A DNA stretch of 64,000 nt from Neptunomonas antarctica. Lineage in GTDB: Bacteria; Pseudomonadota; Gammaproteobacteria; Pseudomonadales; Balneatricaceae. The position numbers and the translations under genes are program-made. The notes under the pieces were generated by a model, which did not search any database, was not told the origin of the DNA, and saw only the letters and a list, made by a program, of their open reading frames with translations. This document shows, piece by piece, positions 27,007 through 36,876 of the stretch; within the stretch, counting starts at the first letter, position 1; the number at the start of each line of letters is the position of its first letter. The stretch lies in NCBI RefSeq assembly GCF_001305295.1, contig NZ_LJSI01000026.1, positions 124,001 to 188,000 of the forward strand. Direction: 5' to 3'.

Positions 27007-28029
27007 TTACTGACAGGTAGCTGCCAGCTCCTGAGCGCGGGCATACACCTTACGTGCAGGCAGACCTTTAGCTTCCAGTTCGGCAAGATACTCTTCAGAG
27101 GCTTTATCCAGTACTGGTTTCCATGCTGGATTATTGATACCACCTTCTACCGTGTAGATCTCATGGCCTTTAGATACAGCCTGAGCACGACCCTGAATAT
27201 CCTGAGCATCAAAGACACCGGCCGCAATCTGTGACCATTCAGAACCCGAGTTGTTATCGATCACCTTTTGCAGATCTTCAGGCAGACTGTTGTATACGTC
27301 TTTATTCATAGTGACGAGGAATGACAGCGTATATAACCCCCCCACCTCAGTGTGCTTAGGTGTCAGATCATTGATACGAAATATCATCTGGCCTTCCCAA
27401 GGCAAAGCAACACCATCAATGACACCCCGCTGTACAGACTGATAAGCCTGAGGCGCTGGCATACCGACAGGTTGAGCACCCAGACCTTCCAACAATTTAG
27501 CCACAACCGCCGTCGGACGACGAATACGCAGGCCTTCGAAGTCAGTAGGTTCTTTAATGAGCTTTTCAGTGGTATGAATATGTCCCTGTCCGTGAGTAAA
27601 CAGAAACAGCGGTTTAGTATCGCTGTACTCATCACTGATCAAGCCTTCATTATACAAACTCTGAATAACACAGGAGCCATGTGCCGCATTTTTCACAATA
27701 CCCGGCAGCTCTACAACCTGCGTCAGAGGAAAGCGATTAGCCGTATAACCCTGCACCGTCATTGTGACATCTGCAATACGATTTTTTACAGCATCGTACT
27801 GGGCTGGCGGCTTCGCCAGAGTCGAAGACGGATAAACTTCAACTTCGATACGGCCTCCGGACTCGGCTGTAACTTTATCGGCCCAGGCTTGAGCGATATG
27901 CTTATGCTGACCAGCGACCGGCGGGAAAAAATGAGCCAGGCGCAGTGTAAAGTCTGCTGCCTGAACCGGAGCCTGAATCATCATTGCAACAGTCAGAGCT
28001 AGCGCTGCTTTAAGCATCGGCTTTTTCAT
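27007..28029 (-). CDS. TRAP transporter solute-binding protein, DctP family
   Basis: 340 residues with a signal peptide cleaved near PVQAADFTLRLAH. The mature part has VEVYPSSTLAKPPAQYDAVKN, FEGLRIRRPTAVVAKLLEGLGAQPVGMPAPQAYQSVQRGVIDGVALP, the DctP ligand-binding region with its key Arg. It ends in Cys-Gln; the CVIQ and final Cys could form a disulfide. First gene of the leftward TRAP operon; the permeases follow after 133 bases. Confidence 0.92.
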   Translation of the reverse strand: MKKPMLKAALALTVAMMIQAPVQAADFTLRLAHFFPPVAGQHKHIAQAWADKVTAESGGRIEVEVYPSSTLAKPPAQYDAVKNRIADVTMTVQGYTANRFPLTQVVELPGIVKNAAHGSCVIQSLYNEGLISDEYSDTKPLFLFTHGQGHIHTTEKLIKEPTDFEGLRIRRPTAVVAKLLEGLGAQPVGMPAPQAYQSVQRGVIDGVALPWEGQMIFRINDLTPKHTEVGGLYTLSFLVTMNKDVYNSLPEDLQKVIDNNSGSEWSQIAAGVFDAQDIQGRAQAVSKGHEIYTVEGGINNPAWKPVLDKASEEYLAELEAKGLPARKVYARAQELAATCQ

Positions 28030-28093
28030 AGGAGATCTCCTGATTTTATTTTTATAATCTATTGATTTAATTATATTTTAATTTTTTTATCCG

Positions 28094-28141
28094 CTTATAT
28101 AAAGGCTCTTATAAAAACTCTTATAAAAGGTGCTTATAAAA
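28094..28141. repeat. Short repeats of CTTATAAAA upstream of the TRAP binder
   Basis: CTTATAAAA occurs at 28108, 28120 and 28133, with a variant CTTATATAAA at 28094, so four units at 12-14 base intervals. They lie in the 115-base gap upstream of dctP on the minus strand; they may be regulatory sites or a slippage array. Confidence 0.5.
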
Positions 28142-28144
28142 AGC

Positions 28145-29143
28145 TCAGACAAATTCTTCTGTATCAACTTCTGCCTGCGTCGCCACGTTATAACGGGACC
28201 CAATGACAGTATTCTGATTTATAATCTGATCCAGCTGGCGGTATGCGTCAGCGCTCAGCGTGATTTCAGCCGCACTGAAGTTCTCTTCAAGATGGCGTAA
28301 ATTCGTGGTCCCGGGAATCGCAACAACATGCTCCCCCTGCCCCAGCGTCCAGGCCAGCGCCAACTGAGCCAACGTACAATTTTCCTGTTGTGCAAGCCTT
28401 TCAATTTGGTCTAATAACTGCAGATTTTGCGCATAATTTTCAGCGTCAAAGCGCGGCATACTACGACGAATATCCTTCTCAGTCAGGACATTAATATCGC
28501 GCAATTTACCGGCCAGAAATCCACGTGCCAACGGACTAAAAGCAACAAACGTTATCTCCAGCTCACGACACGCATCCAGAACCGCAATTTCAGGATTGCG
28601 GGTCCACAGGGAGTATTCGGTCTGCACCGCCGCAATTGGATGAACGGCATGGGCTTTACGTAATGTATCTGCAGAAACTTCTGATAAACCGATATCACGA
28701 ATCTTACCTTCGGCGACCAGATCTGAAAGCGCACCAACGCTCTCTTCAATCGGGACATTACGATCCCAGCGGTGTAGGTAGTAGAGGTCAATTACATCAG
28801 TTTGCAAACGACGTAAACTATCTTCACAGGTCTGTTTAATTACCTCAGGACGACCGTTGATCTCACGTACGCCGGCAGCGTTTTTAAACATGCCACACTT
28901 GCTGGCCAGCACAAATTCGCTGCGACGCTGCTTCAGCACTTTGCCCAACAGAATTTCGTTATTACCGAAGCCATACAGAGCGGCTGTATCGAACATATTG
29001 TAGCCAAGATCCAGCGCTTTAAGCAGCACCTGCTCAGCCTCTTTCTCTGAAGGAGGCGCGCCATAGGCATGGGACAAATTCATACATCCCAGACCGATCG
29101 GAGCACATTCAAGCGAGCCAAATTTACGTGTTGTCATAGTCAC
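28145..29143 (-). CDS. Aldo/keto reductase
   Basis: 332 residues, TIM barrel. The catalytic tetrad is visible: Asp and Tyr in MFDTAALYGFGNNE, Lys in LASKCGMF and His in YYLHRWD; the C-terminal VAIPGTTNLRHLEEN binds the NADPH phosphate. It belongs to the YajO/IolS-like reductases for aldehydes or ketones. It lies 14 bases after ligC, so it is probably in that transcript; the substrate may be a pathway aldehyde, but this is not shown by sequence. Confidence 0.9.
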   Translation of the reverse strand: MTMTTRKFGSLECAPIGLGCMNLSHAYGAPPSEKEAEQVLLKALDLGYNMFDTAALYGFGNNEILLGKVLKQRRSEFVLASKCGMFKNAAGVREINGRPEVIKQTCEDSLRRLQTDVIDLYYLHRWDRNVPIEESVGALSDLVAEGKIRDIGLSEVSADTLRKAHAVHPIAAVQTEYSLWTRNPEIAVLDACRELEITFVAFSPLARGFLAGKLRDINVLTEKDIRRSMPRFDAENYAQNLQLLDQIERLAQQENCTLAQLALAWTLGQGEHVVAIPGTTNLRHLEENFSAAEITLSADAYRQLDQIINQNTVIGSRYNVATQAEVDTEEFV

Positions 29144-29157
29144 CTCTGCTAAGTCCG

Positions 29158-30120
29158 CTATGAGTCAGCAGCGTTCAGGCATTGTTCCAGACGATCCAGT
29201 GTTTCCATTGCCGGGTAGCATTGGGACAGGCTGGAATTCGGTTCACGGCCTTCACTAATCGCCGCAAAAAACTCGCGATCCTGCAACTCGATACCATTGA
29301 AAGAGACCGCCACGCCAGACAGGTCGATCGGATTACCTTTACCATCTTCAAGATCGTCATAACGGGCAACATACGTACCCTTATCACAGATATAACGAAA
29401 GAAAGTACCGAAAGGACCCTCGTTGTTAAAAGAAAGAGAGAGAGTACACAACGCACCATTTGGCACTTTCAAACCGATGCTCATATCCAGGGCAATACCC
29501 AGGTCCGGATGGATCGGGCCCTGCATCGCCTGAACCTGCGAAGCGGTTTCACCGGTCTGGTACTGAAACAGGTCTACCGTGTGACAAGCGTGATGCCACA
29601 ACAGGTGATCAGTCCATGAACGGGCCTCACCTTTTGCATTGGTATTGGTACGGCGAAAGAAGTAGGTCTGAACATCCATCTGCAGCACGTTAAGCTCACC
29701 GGCCTGTATCTTATTGTGAATCCACTGATGACTCGGATTAAAGCGACGGGTATGCCCCGCCATCGCTACCAGCCCGGTCTTTTGCTGAAGCGCTACAATT
29801 TTTTTAGCGTCTTCAATATCATCGGCCATCGGGATCTCGGTCTGTACATGCTTACCCGCCTCAAGGCACTGAACCACCTGAGCGGCATGCACCTGTGTCG
29901 GAGTCGCCAGAATAACGCAATCCACATCATCACGCGCCAGGCTCTCAGCCAGATCCGTCGTGTAATGAGGGATATTATGCTCAGCAGCAAACGCTTTGAT
30001 TTTTTCCAGATCAGAGCCACCCACGATCGATACAACTTCAGCATTGTCGATCGCATTGATCGCTTCCAGGTGCTTCATACCAAAAGCGCCAGCAGCGCCT
30101 GCAATACATACTCTTATCAT
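29158..30120 (-). CDS. ligC: 4-carboxy-2-hydroxymuconate-6-semialdehyde dehydrogenase
   Basis: 320 residues from the ATG at 30120 (MIRVCIAGAAGAFGMKHLEAI); the open frame reaches 30159 but lacks family sequence there. A Gfo/Idh/MocA-fold NADP enzyme very like Sphingobium LigC: ILATPTQVHAAQVVQCLEAGKHVQTEIP, GHTRRFNPSHQWIHNKI, DVQTYFFRRTNTNAKGEARSWTDHLLWHHACHTVDLF. It oxidises the cyclic hemiacetal form of the LigAB product to 2-pyrone-4,6-dicarboxylate. It is transcribed away from the rest of the lig genes, with the LysR gene between them. Confidence 0.93.
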   Translation of the reverse strand: MIRVCIAGAAGAFGMKHLEAINAIDNAEVVSIVGGSDLEKIKAFAAEHNIPHYTTDLAESLARDDVDCVILATPTQVHAAQVVQCLEAGKHVQTEIPMADDIEDAKKIVALQQKTGLVAMAGHTRRFNPSHQWIHNKIQAGELNVLQMDVQTYFFRRTNTNAKGEARSWTDHLLWHHACHTVDLFQYQTGETASQVQAMQGPIHPDLGIALDMSIGLKVPNGALCTLSLSFNNEGPFGTFFRYICDKGTYVARYDDLEDGKGNPIDLSGVAVSFNGIELQDREFFAAISEGREPNSSLSQCYPAMETLDRLEQCLNAADS

Positions 30121-30254
30121 CCTGCTTACTCCGTTTATCTTGCAACTGACCTGAAGCACAGGCCGATCTGTTCTTTAGAAACTATCACTGGCATCTGGAC
30201 GAAGATAATTAAATAACCGGTATGGATATTCATTTTTTGCATAGAGGTCATTTT

Positions 30255-31478
30255 TTATTGATCATCAGTATCGGTAACCTGGTTCGACAAACGCAACCCA
30301 TTAACAAATGAAAGCTGCGTCTTTGTTGGCTTCCAACTCTTTCTTACGGTAATTCCAATGGGACGACAGGCATGCACAAGATCATAAGGAACAGGTTTTA
30401 AAATCCCCATAGATAGTTCATGTTGAATCTGATGTTCAGAAATAATGGTCAGCCGATCACTGCCCAGCAACAATGATCGGATCAATACCTGCGAGCCACT
30501 TTCAACCAACCGCTTGGGAGCCTCTAAGCCCGCGTCAGAGAACAGCGACTCAAAGATCATCCGCGTAGGAGTCCCGCTATGGGGTACGACCCACGGATAT
30601 TTTCGTAAAGTTTCCAGGTCAACATTCTCAATCTGATACAGCGGATGGTCGGGACGAGCGACTATCGCAACCGGAGAAGAGAACAGCTCCTGCTGCATAA
30701 CATCATCAGCAGGTGCAGGAAAACGCAACGCGCCCAGCAGCATATCAAGATCACCGTGGCGCAGATGATAAAGAAGATCATCGTAGGGACCATCATTAAT
30801 TTTGAGACGAAAATCGGGAAACTGTTCTGAAAATCCAATGATCGCTTTAGGCAACAAGGAGGTTCGTGCCAATGGCATACTGCCGATCACCAACTGCCCC
30901 ACCTCACGGTTATGCCATGCATCCACTTCATCCCGGCCCTGATTAATTTCAGAGAACGCCAGCTTGCAAGCCTTCGCCAGCGCCCGGGCGGCTTTAGTTG
31001 AGCTGATACCGATACTGGTCTTTTCGAACAGAACTACATCCAATAGCCCTTCCAATTCTCTGGCTGCACGATGTATAGATGACTGAGAAATCCCTAAATT
31101 TCGCCCCGCTATACTGAAATTCTGTGCTTCAGTCACCGCGATCAGGGCGCGTAACTGAGTGGTGGTTAGTTGCTGTAACAGATGACCGGGTTGCCCTTTA
31201 CTGTTACCCAACCGCACTGCTCCCTGCAAGCCGTCCAGAACCATATCGAGTGCCCGCTGCACCCTGGAAGCAAACAGTTCTCCTGACTCACTGACAAACA
31301 TGCCATCACTGCGCCGCTGAAATAAAACCGTACCCAAAGCGGTTTCCAGTTTCACTATCGCCTGAGTGATCGCGGGTTGCGAAAGAAACACCTTCGCTGA
31401 GGCCTTACTAATACTCTTACACTGAACAACCTCGAGAAAAACTCTAAGATGCCTAATATTCGGGACTTCAAACGCCAT
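30255..31478 (-). CDS. LysR-type regulator with two winged-helix domains
   Basis: 407 residues from the ATG at 31478, which has GGAGAG upstream; the frame reaches 31577 without family match. Unlike usual LysR proteins of about 300 residues, it has two DNA-binding domains in tandem. The first is about 8-66 (HLRVFLEVVQCKSISKASAKVFLSQPAITQAIVKLE) and the second about 105-163 (TTTQLRALIAVTEAQNFSIAGRNLGISQSSIHRAAREL). An inducer-binding domain follows from about 190. It is divergent from ligJ and lies beside ligC, so it is the likely regulator of the protocatechuate 4,5-pathway. The ligand is inferred, not shown. Confidence 0.88.
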   Translation of the reverse strand: MAFEVPNIRHLRVFLEVVQCKSISKASAKVFLSQPAITQAIVKLETALGTVLFQRRSDGMFVSESGELFASRVQRALDMVLDGLQGAVRLGNSKGQPGHLLQQLTTTQLRALIAVTEAQNFSIAGRNLGISQSSIHRAARELEGLLDVVLFEKTSIGISSTKAARALAKACKLAFSEINQGRDEVDAWHNREVGQLVIGSMPLARTSLLPKAIIGFSEQFPDFRLKINDGPYDDLLYHLRHGDLDMLLGALRFPAPADDVMQQELFSSPVAIVARPDHPLYQIENVDLETLRKYPWVVPHSGTPTRMIFESLFSDAGLEAPKRLVESGSQVLIRSLLLGSDRLTIISEHQIQHELSMGILKPVPYDLVHACRPIGITVRKSWKPTKTQLSFVNGLRLSNQVTDTDDQ

Positions 31479-31584
31479 TCGACTACTCTCCTGAGACCTC
31501 GGAAAAACATATCCTATCTCAAAAACTAATACCAATACTTTAAAAACTGAATAGCCATCTCCCCCAAAATAACTCAATACTGTA

Positions 31585-31594
31585 GATAATTATC
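31585..31594. promoter_or_regulatory. Palindrome GATAATTATC in the LysR-ligJ gap
   Basis: A perfect 10-base palindrome midway between the divergent starts of the LysR gene and ligJ; a candidate binding site, but such short AT-rich palindromes occur by chance. Confidence 0.3.
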
Positions 31595-31650
31595 CGGTAG
31601 CACCGTCACCGGGGCTGTATGGACAAGAAAGACTATATAGAGGACTGAAA

Positions 31651-32667
31651 ATGATTATCGATTGCCATGGACACTACACCACCACTCCACCAGGCGTGGG
31701 TACATACCGGGATCAGCAAAAAGCCGACATCGCTAAAGATCCCTCTTATAAAGGCGAAAAAGGTAAAGTTATTGTCAGCGACGATGAGATCATTGAAAGT
31801 ATTGTGACGAACCAGTTGCGTTTGCAACAGGAACGCGGCACCGACCTGACTATCTTCTCACCCCGCGCGAGCTGGATGGGACACCATATTGGCAATCAAT
31901 ACACCAGCCAGTATTGGACCGAACATCAGAATGACCTGATTAAAAGGGTCTGCGATCTTTTCCCTAAAAACTTTGCACCGGTCGCTCAGCTACCACAGTC
32001 TCCCGGTGTTGATCCGGCAAAGTCCGTTGCAGAACTCGTACGTACCGTCGAAGAGATGGGCTTTATAGGTTGTAACCTTAACCCTGACCCCTCCGGCGGG
32101 CATTGGCAGGATGCGCCTCTGGGCGATAAATCTTTCTACCCGCTGTATGAAAAAATGTGTGAACTGGATGTTCCGGCCATGATCCATGTGAGCGCGTCAT
32201 GTAATGATTGCTTCCATACGACCGGATCCCACTATCTGGGCGCCGACACCACCGGTTTTCAGCAACTGATCATGTCCGATGTTTTCAAAGACTTTCCTGA
32301 ATTGAAAATAATCATTCCTCACGGTGGCGGCGCTGTGCCTTACCATTGGGGACGCTTCCGCGGTTTGATGCAGGATCAGGGCTATGAGCCACTGGAAGTC
32401 TCTGCACTCAAAAACATCTATTTTGATACCTGTGTTTATCACCAGAAAGGCATTGATCTGCTGCTGGATATCGTCCCTACCGAAAATATTCTGTTTGCAT
32501 CTGAGATGATCGGTGCCGTCAGGGGTATCGACCCGGAAACCGGCCACTACTTTGATGACACTAAGCGTTATATCGATAACAACACGCTTTTAAATGCAGA
32601 ACAAAAAAAGATGATTTTTGAAGGCAATGCCCGCCGGGTATTTAGCCGTTTGAAGATCGTAGAATAA
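31651..32667 (+). CDS. ligJ: 4-oxalomesaconate hydratase
   Basis: 338 residues, amidohydrolase-2 fold. The start [13 protein letters not shown] carries the HxH metal motif, with later ligands in [10 protein letters not shown] and [18 protein letters not shown] and the closing [17 protein letters not shown]. It matches LigJ, which hydrates the tautomer of 4-oxalomesaconate to 4-carboxy-4-hydroxy-2-oxoadipate. First gene of a tight six-gene operon. Confidence 0.93.
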   Translation: MIIDCHGHYTTTPPGVGTYRDQQKADIAKDPSYKGEKGKVIVSDDEIIESIVTNQLRLQQERGTDLTIFSPRASWMGHHIGNQYTSQYWTEHQNDLIKRVCDLFPKNFAPVAQLPQSPGVDPAKSVAELVRTVEEMGFIGCNLNPDPSGGHWQDAPLGDKSFYPLYEKMCELDVPAMIHVSASCNDCFHTTGSHYLGADTTGFQQLIMSDVFKDFPELKIIIPHGGGAVPYHWGRFRGLMQDQGYEPLEVSALKNIYFDTCVYHQKGIDLLLDIVPTENILFASEMIGAVRGIDPETGHYFDDTKRYIDNNTLLNAEQKKMIFEGNARRVFSRLKIVE

Positions 32668-32684
32668 TAAAAAGGAGATTCCCG

Positions 32685-33362
32685 ATGCAGAAAAATGTTG
32701 TAGTGCAAAATATCGAGCGGGCCGATCCTGACGTTATTGCGGCCTTAGGTAAATGTGGTGTTGCCACAATTCATGAGGCACAAGGTCGTCGCGGTTTGCT
32801 GGCAGACCACTTACACCCTATTCAACAGGATGTCACTATCGCAGGCTCTGCCATCACTATCTCTGGTGCGGCCGGGGACAACTGGATGATGCACGTTGCT
32901 ATCGAGCAATGTAAAGAAGGCGACATCATGGTGTTTGCACCCACGTCTCCTTCAAATTTTGGTTTCTTTGGTGACCTTCTCGCGACGTCTGCTCAGTCTC
33001 GCGGCGTTGTCGGTCTCATCATTGATGCCGGCGTTCGTGACACCCGCGACCTGCGTCAAATGAATTTTCCTGTTTGGGCTAAGCATATTTTCTCTCAGGG
33101 AACTATTAAAGAAACCCTCGGCTCAGTCAACATTCCTATGGCTTGCGCGAATGCGATCATTAATCCGGGTGATATCATCATCGCAGATGATGATGGTGTG
33201 GTTGTCGTGCGCCGCAAAGAAGCTGAAGAAGTTCTCGCAGAAGCGCAGGCCCGCGAAGCGCGTGAAGAAGACAAACGGGTTCGTATGGCCAATGGCGAGT
33301 TGGGGTTGGATATCTACAACATGCGTGCTCGTCTTGAAGAGAAAGGCCTCAAATATGTCTAA
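32685..33362 (+). CDS. ligK: 4-carboxy-4-hydroxy-2-oxoadipate aldolase / oxaloacetate decarboxylase
   Basis: 225 residues of the RraA-like fold. Motifs [72 protein letters not shown] (pyruvate and metal site) and [20 protein letters not shown] are those of LigK/GalC. It splits the last intermediate into pyruvate and oxaloacetate. It overlaps ligU by 8 bases. Confidence 0.93.
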   Translation: MQKNVVVQNIERADPDVIAALGKCGVATIHEAQGRRGLLADHLHPIQQDVTIAGSAITISGAAGDNWMMHVAIEQCKEGDIMVFAPTSPSNFGFFGDLLATSAQSRGVVGLIIDAGVRDTRDLRQMNFPVWAKHIFSQGTIKETLGSVNIPMACANAIINPGDIIIADDDGVVVVRRKEAEEVLAEAQAREAREEDKRVRMANGELGLDIYNMRARLEEKGLKYV

Positions 33363-34410
33363 GTCGGCGCGTTGTATGTGGATGCGAGCCGGCACATCGA
33401 AAGGTGCTTACTTTCTGGCAGACGACCTACCCACTGACACGACAGAACGAGATGCATTTTTATTGCGCATCATGGGATCTCCGGATCCCCGCCAGATAGA
33501 CGGTATTGGTGGCGCAGACCCACTGACATCGAAGGTGGCCGTGGTGCGCAAATCTGATCGGGAAGGCGTTGATGTCGATTACCTTTTTTTACAGGTATTT
33601 GTCGATCAGGCGATTGTTACTGATGCGCAAAACTGCGGTAATATTTTAGCCGGTGTAGGCCCATTCGCGATAGAACGCGGGCTGGTTACCGCCGCAGAAG
33701 GTGAAACAACGGTTATCATCTTTATGGAAAATACGGCGCAAATTGCCATTGAACAGGTGCCGACGCCTGGCCGTAAAGTGACGTACGAAGGCGACGCCCG
33801 GATTGATGGCGTTGCAGGCACGGCCAGCGCTATTCCTGTGACTTTTTCAGATACAGCGGGTTCCAGTTGTGGCGCGTTACTGCCGACAGGCAACCAGTTC
33901 GATATTATTGATGGCATTGCAGTGACCTGTATCGACAACGGCATGCCTGTCATCGTCATCAATGCAGCAGACATGGGTATTACCGGTACAGAAAGTCGTG
34001 AGATGCTGGAACAGAATGAGCTATTAAAAGCCAAACTCGAATCGATTCGATTACAAGCAGGCCCCATGATGAACCTGGGTGATGTGACTAACAAATCGGT
34101 CCCCAAGATGACCATGGTGAGTGCACCCACCCACGGTGGTTGCATCTCGACACGTACCTTTATACCGCATCGTTGCCATGCCTCTATTGGCGTATTGGGC
34201 GCGGTCAGTGTTGCCACGGCCTGCATCTTGCCCGGTTCACCGGCATACACCCTGGCTAACATTCCAGAAGGTTCGCGCAAGGTATTAGCGGTTGAACACC
34301 CTATCGGTGAAATGACGGTTATTTTAGATATAAACAGCGAAGGCAATGCCGACAACGCCGCTATTTTAAGAACGGCGCGCAAGCTGTTTGATGGCGAAGT
34401 CTTTGCCTAA
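33355..34410 (+). CDS. ligU: 4-oxalomesaconate tautomerase (PrpF/GalD type)
   Basis: 351 residues from the ATG at 33355 ([25 protein letters not shown]); the open frame goes back to 33151 inside ligK without similarity. PrpF-family isomerase with [48 protein letters not shown] and [22 protein letters not shown]. It interconverts 4-oxalomesaconate forms between LigI and LigJ. The 8-base overlap with ligK shows coupled translation. Confidence 0.9.
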   Translation: MSKSARCMWMRAGTSKGAYFLADDLPTDTTERDAFLLRIMGSPDPRQIDGIGGADPLTSKVAVVRKSDREGVDVDYLFLQVFVDQAIVTDAQNCGNILAGVGPFAIERGLVTAAEGETTVIIFMENTAQIAIEQVPTPGRKVTYEGDARIDGVAGTASAIPVTFSDTAGSSCGALLPTGNQFDIIDGIAVTCIDNGMPVIVINAADMGITGTESREMLEQNELLKAKLESIRLQAGPMMNLGDVTNKSVPKMTMVSAPTHGGCISTRTFIPHRCHASIGVLGAVSVATACILPGSPAYTLANIPEGSRKVLAVEHPIGEMTVILDINSEGNADNAAILRTARKLFDGEVFA

Positions 34411-34460
34411 GCAGTCTTTGCCTAAGCAGTCTTCGCATAATAAGAATTTGAGGAATAAAA

Positions 34461-35330
34461 ATGGACGCAGATTACCTACCTTTCCACCCGAACCCAAGCA
34501 AGCCAGCCTTCAAAGCACCCGCTGGCGCTGTGGATGCACATTGTCACGTATTTGGTCCTGCGGATAAATTTCCGTACCATCCAAAGCGTAAATACACACC
34601 TTGTGATGCCTCTAAAGAACAACTTTTTGCCTTGCGTGACCATTTAGGCTTTTCTCGTAACGTTATCGTTCAGGCGTCTTGTCACGGTACCGATAACGCA
34701 GCACTGCTTGATGCCCTGCGCACTGCCGGTGACCTGGCGCGCGGTGTTGCGGTGGTTGATCCTTATATCACCGATGAAGAATTAGCCCGGATGCACGAAG
34801 CCGGTGTACGCGGTGTGCGCTTTAACTTTGTGAAACGTCTGGTCGATTCAACACCAAGGGAAGTATTTCTGAACATTGCCGCCAGAATCAAAAAACTGGG
34901 ATGGCACATTGTTGTCTATTTCGAAGCACCCGATCTGGCCGATCTGATCCCGTTCCTGAAACAACTGGATACCGTCATTGTTGTCGATCACATGGGACGC
35001 CCTGATGTAACCAAAGGCGTTGAGCATGAAGATTTCCAGCGCTTTGTTAATCTGCTCGCTGAAAACACAAACATCTGGACAAAAGTAAGTTGCCCGGAGC
35101 GTCTGACACAGCAAGCACCGGATTACAGTGATGTTGTTCCTTACATGCGTATGTTGGTTGAGAAATTCCCGGACCGCGTTCTTTGGGGAACAGACTGGCC
35201 ACACCCGAACATGACATCCCATGTACCTGACGATGGACAATTGGTTGATGTTATCCCTGAAATCGCCCCAACAGCTGAACTGCAACAAGCGCTGCTGGTC
35301 GACAATCCAACGAGACTGTACTGGTCGTAA
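34461..35330 (+). CDS. ligI: 2-pyrone-4,6-dicarboxylate hydrolase
   Basis: 289 residues, amidohydrolase fold: VDAHCHVFGPADKFPYHPKRKYTP, VIVQASCHGTDNAALLDAL, VRGVRFNFVKRL, VVDHMGRPDV and RVLWGTDWPHPNM with the catalytic Asp. LigI is a metal-free member that opens the pyrone ring made by LigC. A short tandem duplication of CTTTGCCTAAGCAGT-like sequence lies in the gap upstream (about 34400-34430). Confidence 0.94.
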   Translation: MDADYLPFHPNPSKPAFKAPAGAVDAHCHVFGPADKFPYHPKRKYTPCDASKEQLFALRDHLGFSRNVIVQASCHGTDNAALLDALRTAGDLARGVAVVDPYITDEELARMHEAGVRGVRFNFVKRLVDSTPREVFLNIAARIKKLGWHIVVYFEAPDLADLIPFLKQLDTVIVVDHMGRPDVTKGVEHEDFQRFVNLLAENTNIWTKVSCPERLTQQAPDYSDVVPYMRMLVEKFPDRVLWGTDWPHPNMTSHVPDDGQLVDVIPEIAPTAELQQALLVDNPTRLYWS

Positions 35331-35341
35331 GGAGAGTTACA

Positions 35342-35695
35342 ATGTCCTATCTGGATAATCCAACCCCAATTCCTGGCACCTATTTTTTCGATGGGAAAAT
35401 GGCGTCTAAGGGGTATAACCTGAATAAGATGTGCTACACCTTCAACGATAAGCAAGCACGTGAAGAATTTCTGAAAGACGAAATGGCGTATTGCGATAAA
35501 TTCGGACTGTCCGATGTGCAAAAACAAGCCATCAAAAACCGTGATGTAATTGGCTTACTGGAAGCAGGTGGCAACATCTACTTTTTAGCTAAATTTACCG
35601 GCATCTTAGGTTTAAACATGCAAGATGTCGGCGCCATTCAAACTGGCATGAGTGTCGAAGATTTTAAAGCAATGCTGGTTAAGGCAGGAGAATAA
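35342..35695 (+). CDS. ligA: Protocatechuate 4,5-dioxygenase, alpha subunit
   Basis: 117 residues, all-helical LigA family: IPGTYFFDGKMASKGYNLNKMCYTFN, AREEFLKDEMAYCDKFGLSDVQKQAIKNRDVIGLLEAGGNIYFLAKF. It caps the active site of LigB, encoded 2 bases further on. The ribosome site GGAGAG is 5 bases before the ATG. Confidence 0.95.
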   Translation: MSYLDNPTPIPGTYFFDGKMASKGYNLNKMCYTFNDKQAREEFLKDEMAYCDKFGLSDVQKQAIKNRDVIGLLEAGGNIYFLAKFTGILGLNMQDVGAIQTGMSVEDFKAMLVKAGE

Positions 35696-35697
35696 AA

Positions 35698-36537
35698 ATG
35701 GCAAAGATTATAGGCGGTATCACCACATCCCACATTCCTGCTATTGGTAGAGCTATTTCTCTGAACATTGAGGAAACGCCTTACTGGAAACCTTTCTTTG
35801 ATGGCTATCCTCCGATTCGTAAATGGTTAGGCGAGAAAAAACCCGATGTTGTCGTGTTGTTTTATAACGATCATGGCCTTGAGTTTTTTCTAAATAAAAA
35901 GCCGACCTTCAGTATCGGTGTTGCACCACAGTATATTAGTGCTGACGAAGGTTGGGGAATCGCGACAATACCGCCAGTAACGGGTGAAACAGAGCTATCA
36001 TGGCATATCTGTAACACGTTGGTAGAAGATGAGTTTGATATCACTATTTGCCAGGAAATGAAGGTCGATCACGGCCTGACTGTGCCTTTGCAGCTGATGT
36101 GGCCTGGCAATACATACGGTCACATCAAAGTGATTCCCGTTTGTATAAACTGTGAACAGCATCCGATGCCTTCATTGAAACGCTGCTTTAATCTGGGCCG
36201 TTCTATTGCCAAAGCAATCGAATCCTTCGATAAAGATCTGAATGTTGTAGTCTTTGGTACGGGTGGATTATCCCACCAGCTGGACGGCCAACGTGCTGGT
36301 TTTATTAACAAGCCTTTCGACCTGATGTGTATGGATAAGATCGTTAACCAGCCAGAAGAACTGTTCCAGTACAGCGTTCGCGATCTGGTTGAACAAGCCG
36401 GAGCACAAGGCCCTGAACTGAATATGTGGATGGGCATGCGCGGTGTTTTGAGCGGCAAGGTAACCGAGCTTCACAGAAACTACCATATACCTATTTCGAA
36501 CACCGGTGCAGGCACCATGTTATTGGAAAATAACTAA
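35698..36537 (+). CDS. ligB: Protocatechuate 4,5-dioxygenase, beta subunit
   Basis: 279 residues, the iron-bearing class III extradiol dioxygenase subunit. H12 (ITTSHIPAIG) and H61 (FYNDHGLEFF) are the expected iron ligands, with the third, a Glu, in the C-terminal half. VFGTGGLSHQLDGQRAGFINKPFD contains the catalytic His. It cleaves protocatechuate from PobA. Last gene of the operon; I see no strong terminator after it. Confidence 0.95.
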   Translation: MAKIIGGITTSHIPAIGRAISLNIEETPYWKPFFDGYPPIRKWLGEKKPDVVVLFYNDHGLEFFLNKKPTFSIGVAPQYISADEGWGIATIPPVTGETELSWHICNTLVEDEFDITICQEMKVDHGLTVPLQLMWPGNTYGHIKVIPVCINCEQHPMPSLKRCFNLGRSIAKAIESFDKDLNVVVFGTGGLSHQLDGQRAGFINKPFDLMCMDKIVNQPEELFQYSVRDLVEQAGAQGPELNMWMGMRGVLSGKVTELHRNYHIPISNTGAGTMLLENN

Positions 36538-36717
36538 AAGCCAACATCGCCGCCTCACAGGATTACATCCCTTAGGGCGGCATACTTCTCAACGGCAATG
36601 GAATTGCAGTCTCTATTCTTAACCATGACCTCAATAGCATGACCTCAATTATTTGAATCACCTCACCGATTTCTTTATTGATACTCGTAGACTATGGTGC
36701 GGTGCGGTTAGGACTTA

Positions 36718-36786
36718 TCCCGCCAACAAGCCTGTTCATGCTAATAACGATGTGTCTGGTCAGCAAAAACCTGCGTCATAAGCAAT
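36718..36786 (+). pseudogene. Relic of an aldehyde dehydrogenase N-terminus
   Basis: The frame reads TYPANKPVHANNDVSGQQ and stops. 36721-36750 matches 12491-12520, the start of the pseudogene after hpaI, at 27 of 30 bases. Only this first piece of the enzyme remains. Confidence 0.6.
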
Positions 36787-36839
36787 ATCAGCCAGTGTGA
36801 TTTTTGTATGCAATAGCCTCACAACGCATGGTGTTTCGT

Positions 36840-36876
36840 CCACTGATTTAAGTACTGCTATCCGGATGGTACTGAT
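36840..36876. repeat. Dispersed repeat, copy B
   Basis: Partner of 732-769 (33 identities in 38 aligned columns), here lying after the ALDH relic and before the nuclease gene. Confidence 0.5.

Noticed and set aside
28145-29143. Aldo/keto reductase as a defined protocatechuate-pathway enzyme
   Set aside because: Only its position supports this; no step of the 4,5-cleavage pathway needs it.
31585-31594. GATAATTATC as a proven operator of the tandem-HTH LysR
   Set aside because: Well placed but too short and AT-rich to promote beyond a weak candidate.
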